Source: Kitasatospora sp. NBC_00240
GTDB lineage: Bacteria > Actinomycetota > Actinomycetes > Streptomycetales > Streptomycetaceae
Reading direction: 5' to 3'
Assembly: GCF_026342405.1 (NCBI RefSeq)
Contig: NZ_JAPEMU010000001.1
Coordinates: forward strand, 7,006,001-7,070,000
DNA length: 64,000 bases
Below the pieces are notes generated by a model, which was given only the letters and a program-made list of their open reading frames with translations, searched no databases and was not told the origin of the DNA. The position numbers and the translations under genes are program-made. Positions 1 through 9,622 of the stretch are shown here, piece by piece (the first letter of the stretch is position 1; each line of letters begins with the position of its first letter).

Positions 1-2288
<2,288 letters not shown>

Positions 2289-2299
2289 CGCGGTTTTCT

Positions 2300-2551
2300 A
2301 CCTCCGGCGGATACGTGGGCCTGATCCGACGGAGGGACGAGACGGCATGCCGCCCCGCGGTACCACCCTCCTTGGCCGCGATGGTGACTGCGGCCCTCTT
2401 GTTTGGGCTTGCTGCCGGGTCTACTGGGCCGGTGGGGCCGTTCTTCCGGCGGCTCCGGGGTGATCTTCCCGCCGTGCACACCCCCGGGCTCGCACCGTCC
2501 CCGGGTCGCTGGTGGCTGCGTACGTCGGTACTCGTCCCATCTGCGCCTTGC
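2300..2551 (-). promoter_or_regulatory. Translational T-box riboswitch of ileS
   Basis: The conserved T-box sequence AGGGTGGTACCGCGGGGC reads on the minus strand from 2369 to 2352. Further downstream, CCTCCGTCGGAT (complement of 2324-2335) can pair with ATCCGCCGGAGG (complement of 2300-2311), which contains the ileS Shine-Dalgarno sequence. This is the arrangement of actinobacterial translational T-boxes, where uncharged tRNA binding to the T-box frees the ribosome site. A candidate isoleucine specifier triplet AUC is read opposite 2462-2464 in GAAGATCACC. A minus-strand -10-like TACACT (2563-2558) puts the probable RNA start near 2551. The element's outer limits are inferred; no structure was computed. 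Confidence 0.9.
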
Positions 2552-2807
2552 AGGCCCAGTGTATCGGCCCCGGCAAGTCGGTTTGGCACCGCGAATCGCC
2601 CGGCCTCGGCGGGCCCCGCCCGATCTCCGCCTCCCGGCGCGGGCGCCGGACGGCCGCCCCGGCGGTCACCGGCGCCCCGGTCTGCGGTGCAGGTCGGAGA
2701 CGGCGGGGGTGATTAGCGGATGACGATCTGGGCACAACTTGGTCAGCGCGCGGGCAGGTGCGGTTGGGCGCGGCTGGCCGGGTGGGATCGGCAGGGCGTA
2801 TCGGTAT

Positions 2808-2842
2808 GTCACGTTGTGACCGGATTTGATGGGGATTATCGT
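2808..2842 (+). promoter_or_regulatory. Probable promoter of the traR/dksA-like gene with overlapping inverted repeat
   Basis: TTGTGA (2814-2819), a 17-base spacer and TATCGT (2837-2842) fit a housekeeping-type promoter that would start RNA near 2849. The -35 box overlaps a perfect inverted repeat, GTCAC-gtt-GTGAC (2808-2820), a plausible repressor site. The rest of 2564-2904, between the ileS leader and this gene, holds no gene that I can support. Confidence 0.6.
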
Positions 2843-2904
2843 TCCGGCACTGGAGGCCGCCGGGAACCGGCGGCTCGATTCATTCGTAGATGGGGTCGAA
2901 AGCC

Positions 2905-3501
2905 ATGGCTGAGAAGACAACCGTCGCGAGCACCGCAACCAAGCGGGCCCGCAAGGCCGTGGCAGGCGAACCAGGGGAGGGGACCGTGACCACTGCACGG
3001 CACAAGACCAGCACCGGCGCCGGGCGCGTGGCAGCGCCCGGCCGTACCCGCACGCCCGTCGGAACCGGGGCCAGAGCGGCCGGTGGCGGAGCCGAGTCGG
3101 TGGACCCGGCCGAGCTGCCCGTACGCGCCGGTGAGGACCCCTGGACCTCCGCGGAGGTCGCCGAGCTGCACGCCGAGCTGATCACCGAGCTGGAGCGCCT
3201 GCAGACCGAGATCGACGCCTCCGAGGCCGCGATCACCGGCCTGATGCGGGACTCCAACGACGGCGCCGGCGACGACCAGGTGGACGCGGGCACCAAGAAC
3301 ATCTCGCGCGAGAGCGAGCTGGCCCTCGCCAACAACGCCAGGGACAGCCTCGCCCAGACCGAGCGGGCACTGGCCCGACTGGAGAACGTCGGCTTCGGCG
3401 TCTGCGAGTCCTGCGGCCAGGCCATCGGCAAGGCCCGGATGCAGGCCTTCCCGCGGGCCACGCTCTGCGTGCAGTGCAAGGCGAAGCAGGAACGGCGGTA
3501 G
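2905..3501 (+). CDS. DksA/TraR-family C4 zinc-finger protein
   Basis: A small putative transcription factor of the DksA/TraR family; family members act on RNA polymerase through its secondary channel. The 198-residue product has a basic, low-complexity N-terminus (about residues 1-65), then a long helical coiled-coil region, then a C-terminal four-cysteine finger: C-x2-C in CESCGQAIGKARMQAFP followed by C-x2-C in LCVQCK. An acidic stretch DSNDGAGDDQ lies at the coiled-coil tip region. ATG 2905 is preferred because GGGG lies just upstream and the protein then begins MAEKTT; an in-frame ATG at 2890 would add five residues. It lies between ileS and lspA, the usual order in Streptomyces as I recall it. 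Confidence 0.88.
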   Translation: MAEKTTVASTATKRARKAVAGEPGEGTVTTARHKTSTGAGRVAAPGRTRTPVGTGARAAGGGAESVDPAELPVRAGEDPWTSAEVAELHAELITELERLQTEIDASEAAITGLMRDSNDGAGDDQVDAGTKNISRESELALANNARDSLAQTERALARLENVGFGVCESCGQAIGKARMQAFPRATLCVQCKAKQERR

Positions 3502-3585
3502 CCAGGGCGTCGGACGGGGCCGGGCTTGCCGTACGCTCGACCCCGTAACGTCGGCCCTCCCCCAGCCTCCGGCCGGGGGGACCTC

Positions 3586-4431
3586 ATTGCGGCAGCGGAG
3601 CGGATCATCAGTACGCCAGGTTCCCCCAAGACACGGGACGATTCCGTCCCGACCACTGCCGCTCCGGCGCAGACCCCCACCGGCGCGGAGCAGGATCCCG
3701 CGCGGGTGGCGGAGAGCGCGCAGACGGTGCACGGCGCGCGTCCCGCGTCGGCGGCCGAACCCGATCCGGCCCCGGCCGCCGGCGCCACCGGCATCGCCCG
3801 GCGCCGGCGGATCGGCGTCCTGCTGGTCGTCGCGCTGCTCGCCTACCTGGTCGACCTGGGCAGCAAGCTGCTGGTGGTCGCCCGCCTGGAGGGCCACTCG
3901 CCGATCGCGGTGCTCGGTGACGTGGTCACCCTCCAGGTGATCCGCAACGGCGGGGCCGCCTTCGGGATGGGCCAGGCGATGACGATCGTCTTCACCATGA
4001 TCGCGACGGCCGTGATCGTGGTGATCTGGCGGATCGCCCGCCGCCTCTACAGCCTGCCGTGGGCGATCGCCCTCGGGATGCTGCTCGGCGGCGCGCTCGG
4101 CAACCTCACCGACCGGCTGTTCCGCTCGCCCGAGGTGTTCCGCGGCCACGTCGTGGACTTCATCTCGGTCCAGCACTTCGCCGTCTTCAACCTCGCCGAC
4201 TCCGCCATCGTCTGCGGCGGCATCCTGGTGGTCCTGCTCTCCTTCCGCGGCAGCAACCCGGACGGGAGCACCCACCAGGCCGCCGCCAAGGCCGACCCGG
4301 AGCAGGACGGCCGGGCCGAGCCGAAGGCCGGCCCGGAGGCGGACGCCGAGGCGGACACCGAGGCGGGGTCCGGAGCCCGGGACGCCGCGGAGCGGGGCGA
4401 CCGGGGGCCGGTGCAGAAGGACGGCGAGTAG
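3586..4431 (+). CDS. lspA: Lipoprotein signal peptidase (signal peptidase II)
   Basis: Membrane aspartyl protease that cleaves signal peptides from diacylglyceryl-modified prolipoproteins. Family blocks are complete: NGGAAFGMG, LGNLTDRLF with the first catalytic Asp, VDFISVQHF, and FNLADSAIVCGG with the second catalytic Asp, spread over four transmembrane segments. The start is uncertain. There is no ATG, and GTG is absent in the right place. The frame is open from TTG 3526, but ATT at 3586 lies six bases after GGGGGG, and the resulting N-terminus (IAAAERIISTPGSP) resembles my recollection of other streptomycete LspA starts (AEAERIIGTP). From 3586 the product has 281 residues, including a hydrophilic N-tail of about 65 residues and an acidic, Ala/Glu/Asp-rich C-tail of about 55. 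Confidence 0.93.
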   Translation: MAAAERIISTPGSPKTRDDSVPTTAAPAQTPTGAEQDPARVAESAQTVHGARPASAAEPDPAPAAGATGIARRRRIGVLLVVALLAYLVDLGSKLLVVARLEGHSPIAVLGDVVTLQVIRNGGAAFGMGQAMTIVFTMIATAVIVVIWRIARRLYSLPWAIALGMLLGGALGNLTDRLFRSPEVFRGHVVDFISVQHFAVFNLADSAIVCGGILVVLLSFRGSNPDGSTHQAAAKADPEQDGRAEPKAGPEADAEADTEAGSGARDAAERGDRGPVQKDGE

Positions 4432-4542
4432 CGCGGGGGCACCGCGCCGGGCACTGCCCAGGGCCTCGCGGCAGCGGCTGCCTCCGTGGTCGCGGCGGCC
4501 GGTGCGTAAGGACCGGCCCCGCGGTCCGGCATACTCGTACGG

Positions 4543-5481
4543 GTGAGTACCGCAGCGCAGACCCGCAGCCTCCCCGTTCCCGACGGCCTGGAGGGCGAGC
4601 GACTCGACGCCGCCCTCGCCCGGATGTTCGGTTTCTCCCGGACGAAGGCCGCCGAGCTGGCCGCCGACGGCAAGGTGACCATCGACGGGGCGACGGCCGG
4701 CAAGTCCGACCGGGTGATGGCCGGCTCCTGGCTGGAGGTCGAGATCCCCGCCCCCGCCGCGCCCGTGCGGATCGTCGCCGAGCACGTCGAGGGCATGCGG
4801 ATCGTCCACGACGACGACGACATCGTGCTCGTCGACAAGCCGGTCGGCGTCGCCGCCCACCCCAGCCCCGGCTGGACCGGCACCACGGTCATCGGCGGCC
4901 TCGCCGCCGCCGGCTACCGCATCTCCACCTCCGGCGCCGCCGAGCGCCAGGGCGTCGTGCACCGCCTCGACGTCGGCACCTCCGGGCTGATGGTGGTCGC
5001 CAAGTCCGAGCGCGCGTACACCGACCTCAAGCGGCAGTTCCACGACCGCGTGGTGGAGAAGAAGTACAACGCGCTGGTCCAGGGCCACCCCGACCCGATG
5101 AGCGGCACCGTCGACGCCCCGATCGGCCGCCACCCCAGCTCGGACTGGAAGTGGGCCGTCACCCAGGCCGGCAAGCCGTCCGTCACGCACTACGACCTGA
5201 TCGAGGCCTACCGCGCCGCCTCGCTGCTCGACATCAAGCTGGAGACCGGCCGCACCCACCAGATCCGGGTGCACATGTCCGCGCTGCGCCACCCCTGCGT
5301 CGGCGACCTCACCTACGGCGCCGACCCGACGCTCGCCAAGCGCCTCGGCCTGACCAGGCAGTGGCTGCACGCCGTCTCGCTCGGCTTCGAGCACCCGTCC
5401 GACGGCGAGTGGGTGCAGTTCAGCAGCGAGTACCCGGCGGACCTGCAGAAGGCCCTCGACGTGATCTCCTCGGAGAGCTGA
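4543..5481 (+). CDS. RluA-family 23S rRNA/tRNA pseudouridine synthase (RluD-like)
   Basis: A 312-residue enzyme predicted to isomerise uridine to pseudouridine in ribosomal RNA. An S4 RNA-binding domain occupies about residues 17-70 (RLDAALARMFGFSRTKAAEL). The catalytic RluA domain follows, with motif HRLDVGTSGLMVVAKSE and nucleophile Asp143, then GRTHQIRVHM near residue 235. The start is GTG 4543. It ends two bases before the next gene, so it is probably co-transcribed with the GNAT gene. Position next to lspA matches the conserved actinobacterial order and makes the RluD assignment likely, but the exact target uridines cannot be read from sequence. Confidence 0.92.
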   Translation: MSTAAQTRSLPVPDGLEGERLDAALARMFGFSRTKAAELAADGKVTIDGATAGKSDRVMAGSWLEVEIPAPAAPVRIVAEHVEGMRIVHDDDDIVLVDKPVGVAAHPSPGWTGTTVIGGLAAAGYRISTSGAAERQGVVHRLDVGTSGLMVVAKSERAYTDLKRQFHDRVVEKKYNALVQGHPDPMSGTVDAPIGRHPSSDWKWAVTQAGKPSVTHYDLIEAYRAASLLDIKLETGRTHQIRVHMSALRHPCVGDLTYGADPTLAKRLGLTRQWLHAVSLGFEHPSDGEWVQFSSEYPADLQKALDVISSES

Positions 5482-5482
5482 G

Positions 5483-5971
5483 ATGACCCCTGTGACCCCT
5501 GTGACGCCTGTGATGCCTGTGATCCGGGTGGCCGAGGGCGAGGCGGACCTGGCGCTGGTGCACGGTGTGCGCCGCGAGGTCTTCATCGTCGAGCAGCAGA
5601 TCCCCGAGGACGAGGAGTGGGACGAGCTCGACGCCACCTCCGAGCACCTGCTCGCGATCGGCGCCGACGGCACCGCGCTGGGCACCGCCCGGCTGATCCA
5701 CGGCGAGCAGGCCCTGAAGATCACCGGCGGCCTGCCGGGACGCGTCCTGCTCGGCCGGCTCGCGGTACTCAAGGCGGCCCGCGGCACCGGCCTCGGCGCC
5801 GTGCTGGTCCGGGCCGTCGAGGCGGCCGGCCGGGCCCGCGGTGCGACCGAGCTGGAGCTGCACGCGCAGGTCCAGGCCCTCGGCTTCTACGAGCGCCTCG
5901 GCTACACCGCCGAGGGCCCCGAGTACCTGGACGCGGGCATCCCGCACCGGACGATGACCCGGGTGCTGTAG
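5483..5971 (+). CDS. GNAT-family N-acetyltransferase
   Basis: A 162-residue acetyltransferase of the GNAT fold; the substrate is unknown. It has the acetyl-CoA binding block LGRLAVLKAARGTGLGAVLVRAVE (RGTGLG loop, near residue 105) and a typical C-terminal FYERLGYTAEGPEY strand. Residues around EVFIVEQQIPEDEEWDE are characteristic of ElaA/YjcF-like GNATs. It begins one base after the pseudouridine synthase stop. The first codons come from a 9-base repeat (5483-5521) that yields MTPVTPVTPVMPVI, so ATG 5513 may be the functional start. The transcript probably ends at the hairpin at 6005-6039. Confidence 0.88.
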   Translation: MTPVTPVTPVMPVIRVAEGEADLALVHGVRREVFIVEQQIPEDEEWDELDATSEHLLAIGADGTALGTARLIHGEQALKITGGLPGRVLLGRLAVLKAARGTGLGAVLVRAVEAAGRARGATELELHAQVQALGFYERLGYTAEGPEYLDAGIPHRTMTRVL

Positions 5972-6004
5972 CGGTTGCCCCCGCTCGGGGGCTGATGGTG
6001 TGAC

Positions 6005-6039
6005 GGCGGTGCGCCCCGGTGCGGGGTGCACCGCCTTTT
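6005..6039 (+). terminator. Intrinsic terminator after the lspA-GNAT operon
   Basis: GGCGGTGC (6005-6012) pairs with GCACCGCC (6028-6035), with an inner CCCC/GGGG extension, and TTTT follows at 6036-6039. It lies 34 bases after the GNAT stop. Confidence 0.85.
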
Positions 6040-6180
6040 GCGTGCCGGGGGAGGAGGGGAGGGGCCTGCGTGTCTGCGTGGCGGGGTCGTCGGCGTGGCG
6101 GGGTCACCGGTGGGGCCGGTGGGGCCGGTGGGTCCCGGGGTCCGGTCGGGTGCGGTGGGACGGTGTGAGGGCGGTCGGAC

Positions 6181-6212
6181 GGCGGTGCATCCCCGGTGCG
6201 GGGTGCACCGCC
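6181..6212. repeat. Second copy of the same hairpin sequence
   Basis: GGCGGTGC (6181-6188) and GCACCGCC (6205-6212) flank an almost identical loop (CCCCGGTGCGGGGT), as in the terminator at 6005. This copy is followed by TTCGGCGTTTTCC. The 5972-6352 interval has no supported gene and is rich in short GGGGCCGGT repeats. Confidence 0.7.
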
Positions 6213-6352
6213 TTCGGCGTTTTCCGGGGTGGCTGGGGGCGGCCCGGTCCGGGCTTACGGATCAGTTACGCGCGTGCGGGATCGTCGGGTCCGGTGTTGA
6301 TGCCGGGTACGGCGGGACGGTGGGTACGGGTGGGACGGCGGGGGTGGATCGG

Positions 6353-6727
6353 ATGAGCAGCGGATCGTTCCGGATCGAGATCCAGGAGGTCGAGGCGGCC
6401 GCCAGGAGGATCCAGGCGGCCGTGCGGGAGCTGGAGCCGCCGGCCGGCACGGTCGGGACCGCGGTCGGGCGGGTGTCCCGGGCCGCCTACGGCACCGACC
6501 CGCTCGGCGTCGCGCTGCTCGGCGACGGCCGAGGCGCCGACGGGCTGGTCGGGCACCAGGAGCGGGCCCTCGACGGAATCCGCCGCTACCTCCGCAACTC
6601 CGCCGCGATGGCCGAGAACCTGCTGCTGATGTGCCGCGAGTACCGCGAGGCCGACGCCGGCCACGCCGCCGAGCTGGAGGGGATCCTCCGCGGGGCCGCT
6701 CCGGCCCCGCCCGCGCCGATCGGCTGA
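6353..6727 (+). CDS. Small helical WXG100/ESX-like protein
   Basis: A 124-residue protein, predicted to be almost entirely helical, with the size and position of an ESX/type VII secretion partner. It starts MSSGSFRIEIQEVEAAARRI at ATG 6353 and has a central loop (RAAYGTDPLG) separating two amphipathic helices, followed by NSAAMAENLLLMCREYREAD. No exact W-x-G is present, so assignment to the family rests on helix-turn-helix architecture, length and the neighbouring WXG-type genes. It is the first gene of a four-gene rightward series. What else: a generic excreted virulence-factor EspC-like protein (this group has the same architecture and lacks WXG). Confidence 0.65.
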   Translation: MSSGSFRIEIQEVEAAARRIQAAVRELEPPAGTVGTAVGRVSRAAYGTDPLGVALLGDGRGADGLVGHQERALDGIRRYLRNSAAMAENLLLMCREYREADAGHAAELEGILRGAAPAPPAPIG

Positions 6728-6866
6728 CGGTCCGGTGCGTCCCCGGTCCCCCGGGCCGGCCCCGGTTCGGGAGGCCGGCCGGTGCGGCCGGGGTGCCCGG
6801 TCCCTCCACGTTTCAGCAGACCCGCCGAGTACGGCCGGTCCGGTCCGTCCGAGAGAGTGATCACCG

Positions 6867-8777
6867 ATGATCGAGCTGCCCGCCGACCTGGCCGAGGTGC
6901 TCAAGACCGTCCGCAGCGAGGACGCCGGCGCGACGGCGGCCTTCCCCGACGGCGACGAGGACCAGCTCCTGGAGCTCGCCGAAGCCTGGGACGCCTGGAA
7001 CCGCGCGGCCGACCCGCAGGTGCGCGCCATCGTGGCGAGCGCCCGGCAGGCCGCCGCCCACATGTCCGGGGAGGCCGCCGACAGCTTCCAGCAGTACCTG
7101 GAGAAGTACGCGGGCCGCGAGGACGCGCACGCGGTCACCACGCTGGAGATCGGGCTCGCCATGGCCCGCTGCCTGCGCGGTGCGTCCGACACCGTCGCCC
7201 GGGCCAAGAGCGCGATGGTGCTCCGGCTCCGGACCGTCAAGGAGCACCTGGACGGGGGCGCGCTCGGAGCCGTGCCCGACGCGGCCGGGCGCTCCCAGGT
7301 GGTCGGGCCGGTGGCGGACGCCTGCCGCCGCGACGTCCGGCAGGCGTCCGCGGACATCGCCTCGATGCTCCGGGGCAGTGCCGGCGTGGTCGAGCGGATG
7401 GACGACGCCGGCCAGGTCTGCGAGCTCGCCGGTGCCGGCGGCCGGGGCGGCCCGGCCACGGGTGCGGCGGACGGCGCCCCGGTCGCGGGACCGGCGGCCG
7501 GTACGGCTGGTACGGCTGGTGCGGTACGGCCAGCGCTCGCCGGTGCGGGCACGCTCGGGGAACCGCGTACGGGGTTCGCCTCCGCCGAGGTCCCCGGCCC
7601 GGCGGGCGGCGTGCCCTGTCGGCCTGGCGCCGTGACGACGCCGGGCCTGGACCTGGCCGGCTTCGCCGGTGCTGTCGGGGAAGTCGGAGGTGCTGGCGGC
7701 GTCGGTGGTGTCGGTGGTCCGGTCGGGGCGGGCGGTGTGGCTGGTGTCGATGCTGCTCCTGAGGTTCGTGGGGTGGGTGCGTCGAGTGGGTCCAGTGGGA
7801 TGGCGGGTCGGGCCCGGGGCGTGGGCCCGACCGGCTTTCGGGGTGCCGGTCCTGGAGCGACTCTCGGTGCGGGGGCGGGTACGGCGTCCGGCCGGACGGG
7901 CACGGTCGGGCAGAGTGCACCGGGGACGCGGCGGCAGTTGTCGGCCTCGGGGACGGTCCCGGCGGCGGGAGCCGGTGCTGGGCGCGGAGCCGGTCCGGCG
8001 TCGGCCGGGGGCGCCGGTGCGGGCGGGGCCAAGCCCGGGGCGGGGCTGCCTGGCGGCGGCCGCGGAGCCGGGAAGAAGCGATCGCGGGCCGGGCGCCGGG
8101 CAGGCCTGGTCGGTCAGGACCTCCCCGAGGACGAAGCAGCGGTCGCCGACTCCGGTGTGCTCGGCCGGCCCGCCGAGGTGGTGGCCGACGACCGTCGGGC
8201 GCGGCGGGCGCACCGCCGGTGGCTGGACCAGGCCCGTACCGACGCGGGCCCGCCCGATCGGGCCGGAGCCCCGCCGGCCCGCGGGCAGCGGGACGCGGAG
8301 GCGCCCGAGCCGGCCGACGACCTGGTGACGAAGCTGGCCGGGGTGGTGCTGGGCCCCCGGGCGGGTGCGGCCGGCGGGGCCGAGGGCAGCGGCGGGCTGG
8401 GTGCGGGTGCGGGTGCGGCGGCGGCGGGGGCTGGTGCTGGTGCCGGTGCCGGAGTCGGCCCGGTCCTCCGGTCCGAGGCGGGCCGGGCCGACGGGGGCCC
8501 GCCCGGCGGAGCCCCGGCCGGGCCGGATGCCGCCGCGCAGCCCGTCCGGCTTCGCGAGGAGGGCGGCTACCGGGTGCCGAGCCCGAAACTGCGTGCCGCG
8601 CTGGCGAAGCTCGCGGCCGCCGGGGAGTTCGACAAGCCGGCTCCGGCCTCGGCTTCGGCCGGCCGGCCCACGGCGCCGGCAGCGGCCCCCGGCCCGGCGC
8701 AGATCCCCGAGCCGGCCGTCGAGCAGGCCGTCGAGCAGGCCACGGACCAGGCGTCCGGGCCGGGTTCCCGGCCGTAA
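6867..8777 (+). CDS. T7SS-associated protein: helical N-terminal domain, long disordered Gly/Ala/Pro tail
   Basis: A 636-residue protein starting at ATG 6867. About residues 1-175 form an amphipathic helical domain (LLELAEAWDAWNRAADPQVR; FQQYLEKYAGREDAHA; VARAKSAMVLRLRTVKEHL) resembling the N-terminal halves of actinobacterial WXG/PPE-type and CpnT-like secreted proteins. Residues about 190-590 are low-complexity Gly/Ala/Pro/Arg sequence without a recognisable domain. A short charged block (REEGGYRVPSPKLRAALAKL) precedes the C-terminus. It lies 139 bases after the EspC-like gene and 115 bases before the WXG100-like gene. Its role is unknown; a secreted scaffold or substrate is plausible. Confidence 0.65.
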   Translation: MIELPADLAEVLKTVRSEDAGATAAFPDGDEDQLLELAEAWDAWNRAADPQVRAIVASARQAAAHMSGEAADSFQQYLEKYAGREDAHAVTTLEIGLAMARCLRGASDTVARAKSAMVLRLRTVKEHLDGGALGAVPDAAGRSQVVGPVADACRRDVRQASADIASMLRGSAGVVERMDDAGQVCELAGAGGRGGPATGAADGAPVAGPAAGTAGTAGAVRPALAGAGTLGEPRTGFASAEVPGPAGGVPCRPGAVTTPGLDLAGFAGAVGEVGGAGGVGGVGGPVGAGGVAGVDAAPEVRGVGASSGSSGMAGRARGVGPTGFRGAGPGATLGAGAGTASGRTGTVGQSAPGTRRQLSASGTVPAAGAGAGRGAGPASAGGAGAGGAKPGAGLPGGGRGAGKKRSRAGRRAGLVGQDLPEDEAAVADSGVLGRPAEVVADDRRARRAHRRWLDQARTDAGPPDRAGAPPARGQRDAEAPEPADDLVTKLAGVVLGPRAGAAGGAEGSGGLGAGAGAAAAGAGAGAGAGVGPVLRSEAGRADGGPPGGAPAGPDAAAQPVRLREEGGYRVPSPKLRAALAKLAAAGEFDKPAPASASAGRPTAPAAAPGPAQIPEPAVEQAVEQATDQASGPGSRP

Positions 8778-8892
8778 CCGGCCCCACGAACAACCAGTCA
8801 CGCGCGGGCTGCCGGCCGACGGCCGAGGCCCGCAGCCATTCCGCGCACCGGTCGGCCGACCGGCGGGCGGCACACGTCGGTGAGGAAGCGTC

Positions 8893-9621
8893 ATGGAAGA
8901 TCTGTTCCGTACGAAGGTGCACGAGCCCGGCGGGGCCCGCCCACCCGTGCCGGTCCCTGCGAGCGGGCTGGAGACGGCGACCCCGGCGGCCCGCCCGTCG
9001 GACGCCGGGCCTTCGGGCGCCGGCACGGCGACCATGCTGGTGGAACGCGCGGTCGTGCCGGCACCGGCGGCACCGGCCGCCGGTGCGGATACCGCCGCGG
9101 CGGCCGCGAGTACCGGCCCGGCCGCGGCGAAGTCCGCGGGGACGGGCTTCACCGTGGCCCCGGAGCAGTACCGGGCGGCCGCCTCGCCGGTGCTCGCCGC
9201 CTCGGACCGGCTCTCCCGCCTGTACCTCGGCCTCGACGAGTACCTGACCAGCATGAATGCCACCGAGCCCTGGGGCGGCGACCACGCCGGCGAGCAGTTC
9301 GCCCAGGGGGAGAAGGGCTACCTCGCGTACAGCGCGGCCACCCTCAAGGGGCTGAAGACGCTCGCCCCGGCCCTGCACCGGATCGCGGAGGGCCTGAAGG
9401 CGATGGCGCAGAACTACGAGAACGCCGAGTCCGGCGTGGTCGCCCGCCTGCGCGGCCGTGGCCAGGACCTGGTGGCGGCCGCGCCGCTGCCGACCGCCCC
9501 GAACGTCTCCGCCGTCTCCACCGTTTCGGCAGGCGCCGCGGTGCCGGGCCCGCCGGTGCCGGCGGTGCCCGGCGCGGTGATCCGTGACATCGGTCGTGGC
9601 CGCACCGGTGGGAGGCACTGA
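8893..9621 (+). CDS. WXG100-like type VII secretion substrate with low-complexity N-terminus
   Basis: A 242-residue protein; ATG 8893 is preceded by GAGGAAG. Residues 1-85 are Pro/Ala-rich and probably disordered. Residues about 90-195 form a helical hairpin with a WGG turn (ATEPWGGDHAGEQFAQGE), the position expected for the WXG motif, followed by a second long helix (GLKTLAPALHRIAEGLKAMA). The tail is Val/Ala/Pro-rich. It ends one base before the large gene at 9623, so the two are very likely co-translated, as expected for a chaperone or partner that escorts a large type VII effector. Confidence 0.72.
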   Translation: MEDLFRTKVHEPGGARPPVPVPASGLETATPAARPSDAGPSGAGTATMLVERAVVPAPAAPAAGADTAAAAASTGPAAAKSAGTGFTVAPEQYRAAASPVLAASDRLSRLYLGLDEYLTSMNATEPWGGDHAGEQFAQGEKGYLAYSAATLKGLKTLAPALHRIAEGLKAMAQNYENAESGVVARLRGRGQDLVAAAPLPTAPNVSAVSTVSAGAAVPGPPVPAVPGAVIRDIGRGRTGGRH

Positions 9622-9622
9622 G

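Noticed and set aside
3526..3585. TTG start for lspA
   Set aside because: Adds residues that do not look like an LspA N-terminus; a stronger ribosome site precedes ATT 3586. Not fully excluded.
6861..9263. Long minus-strand ORFs over the T7SS genes
   Set aside because: They are low-complexity shadows; the plus frames have ribosome sites and helical domains.
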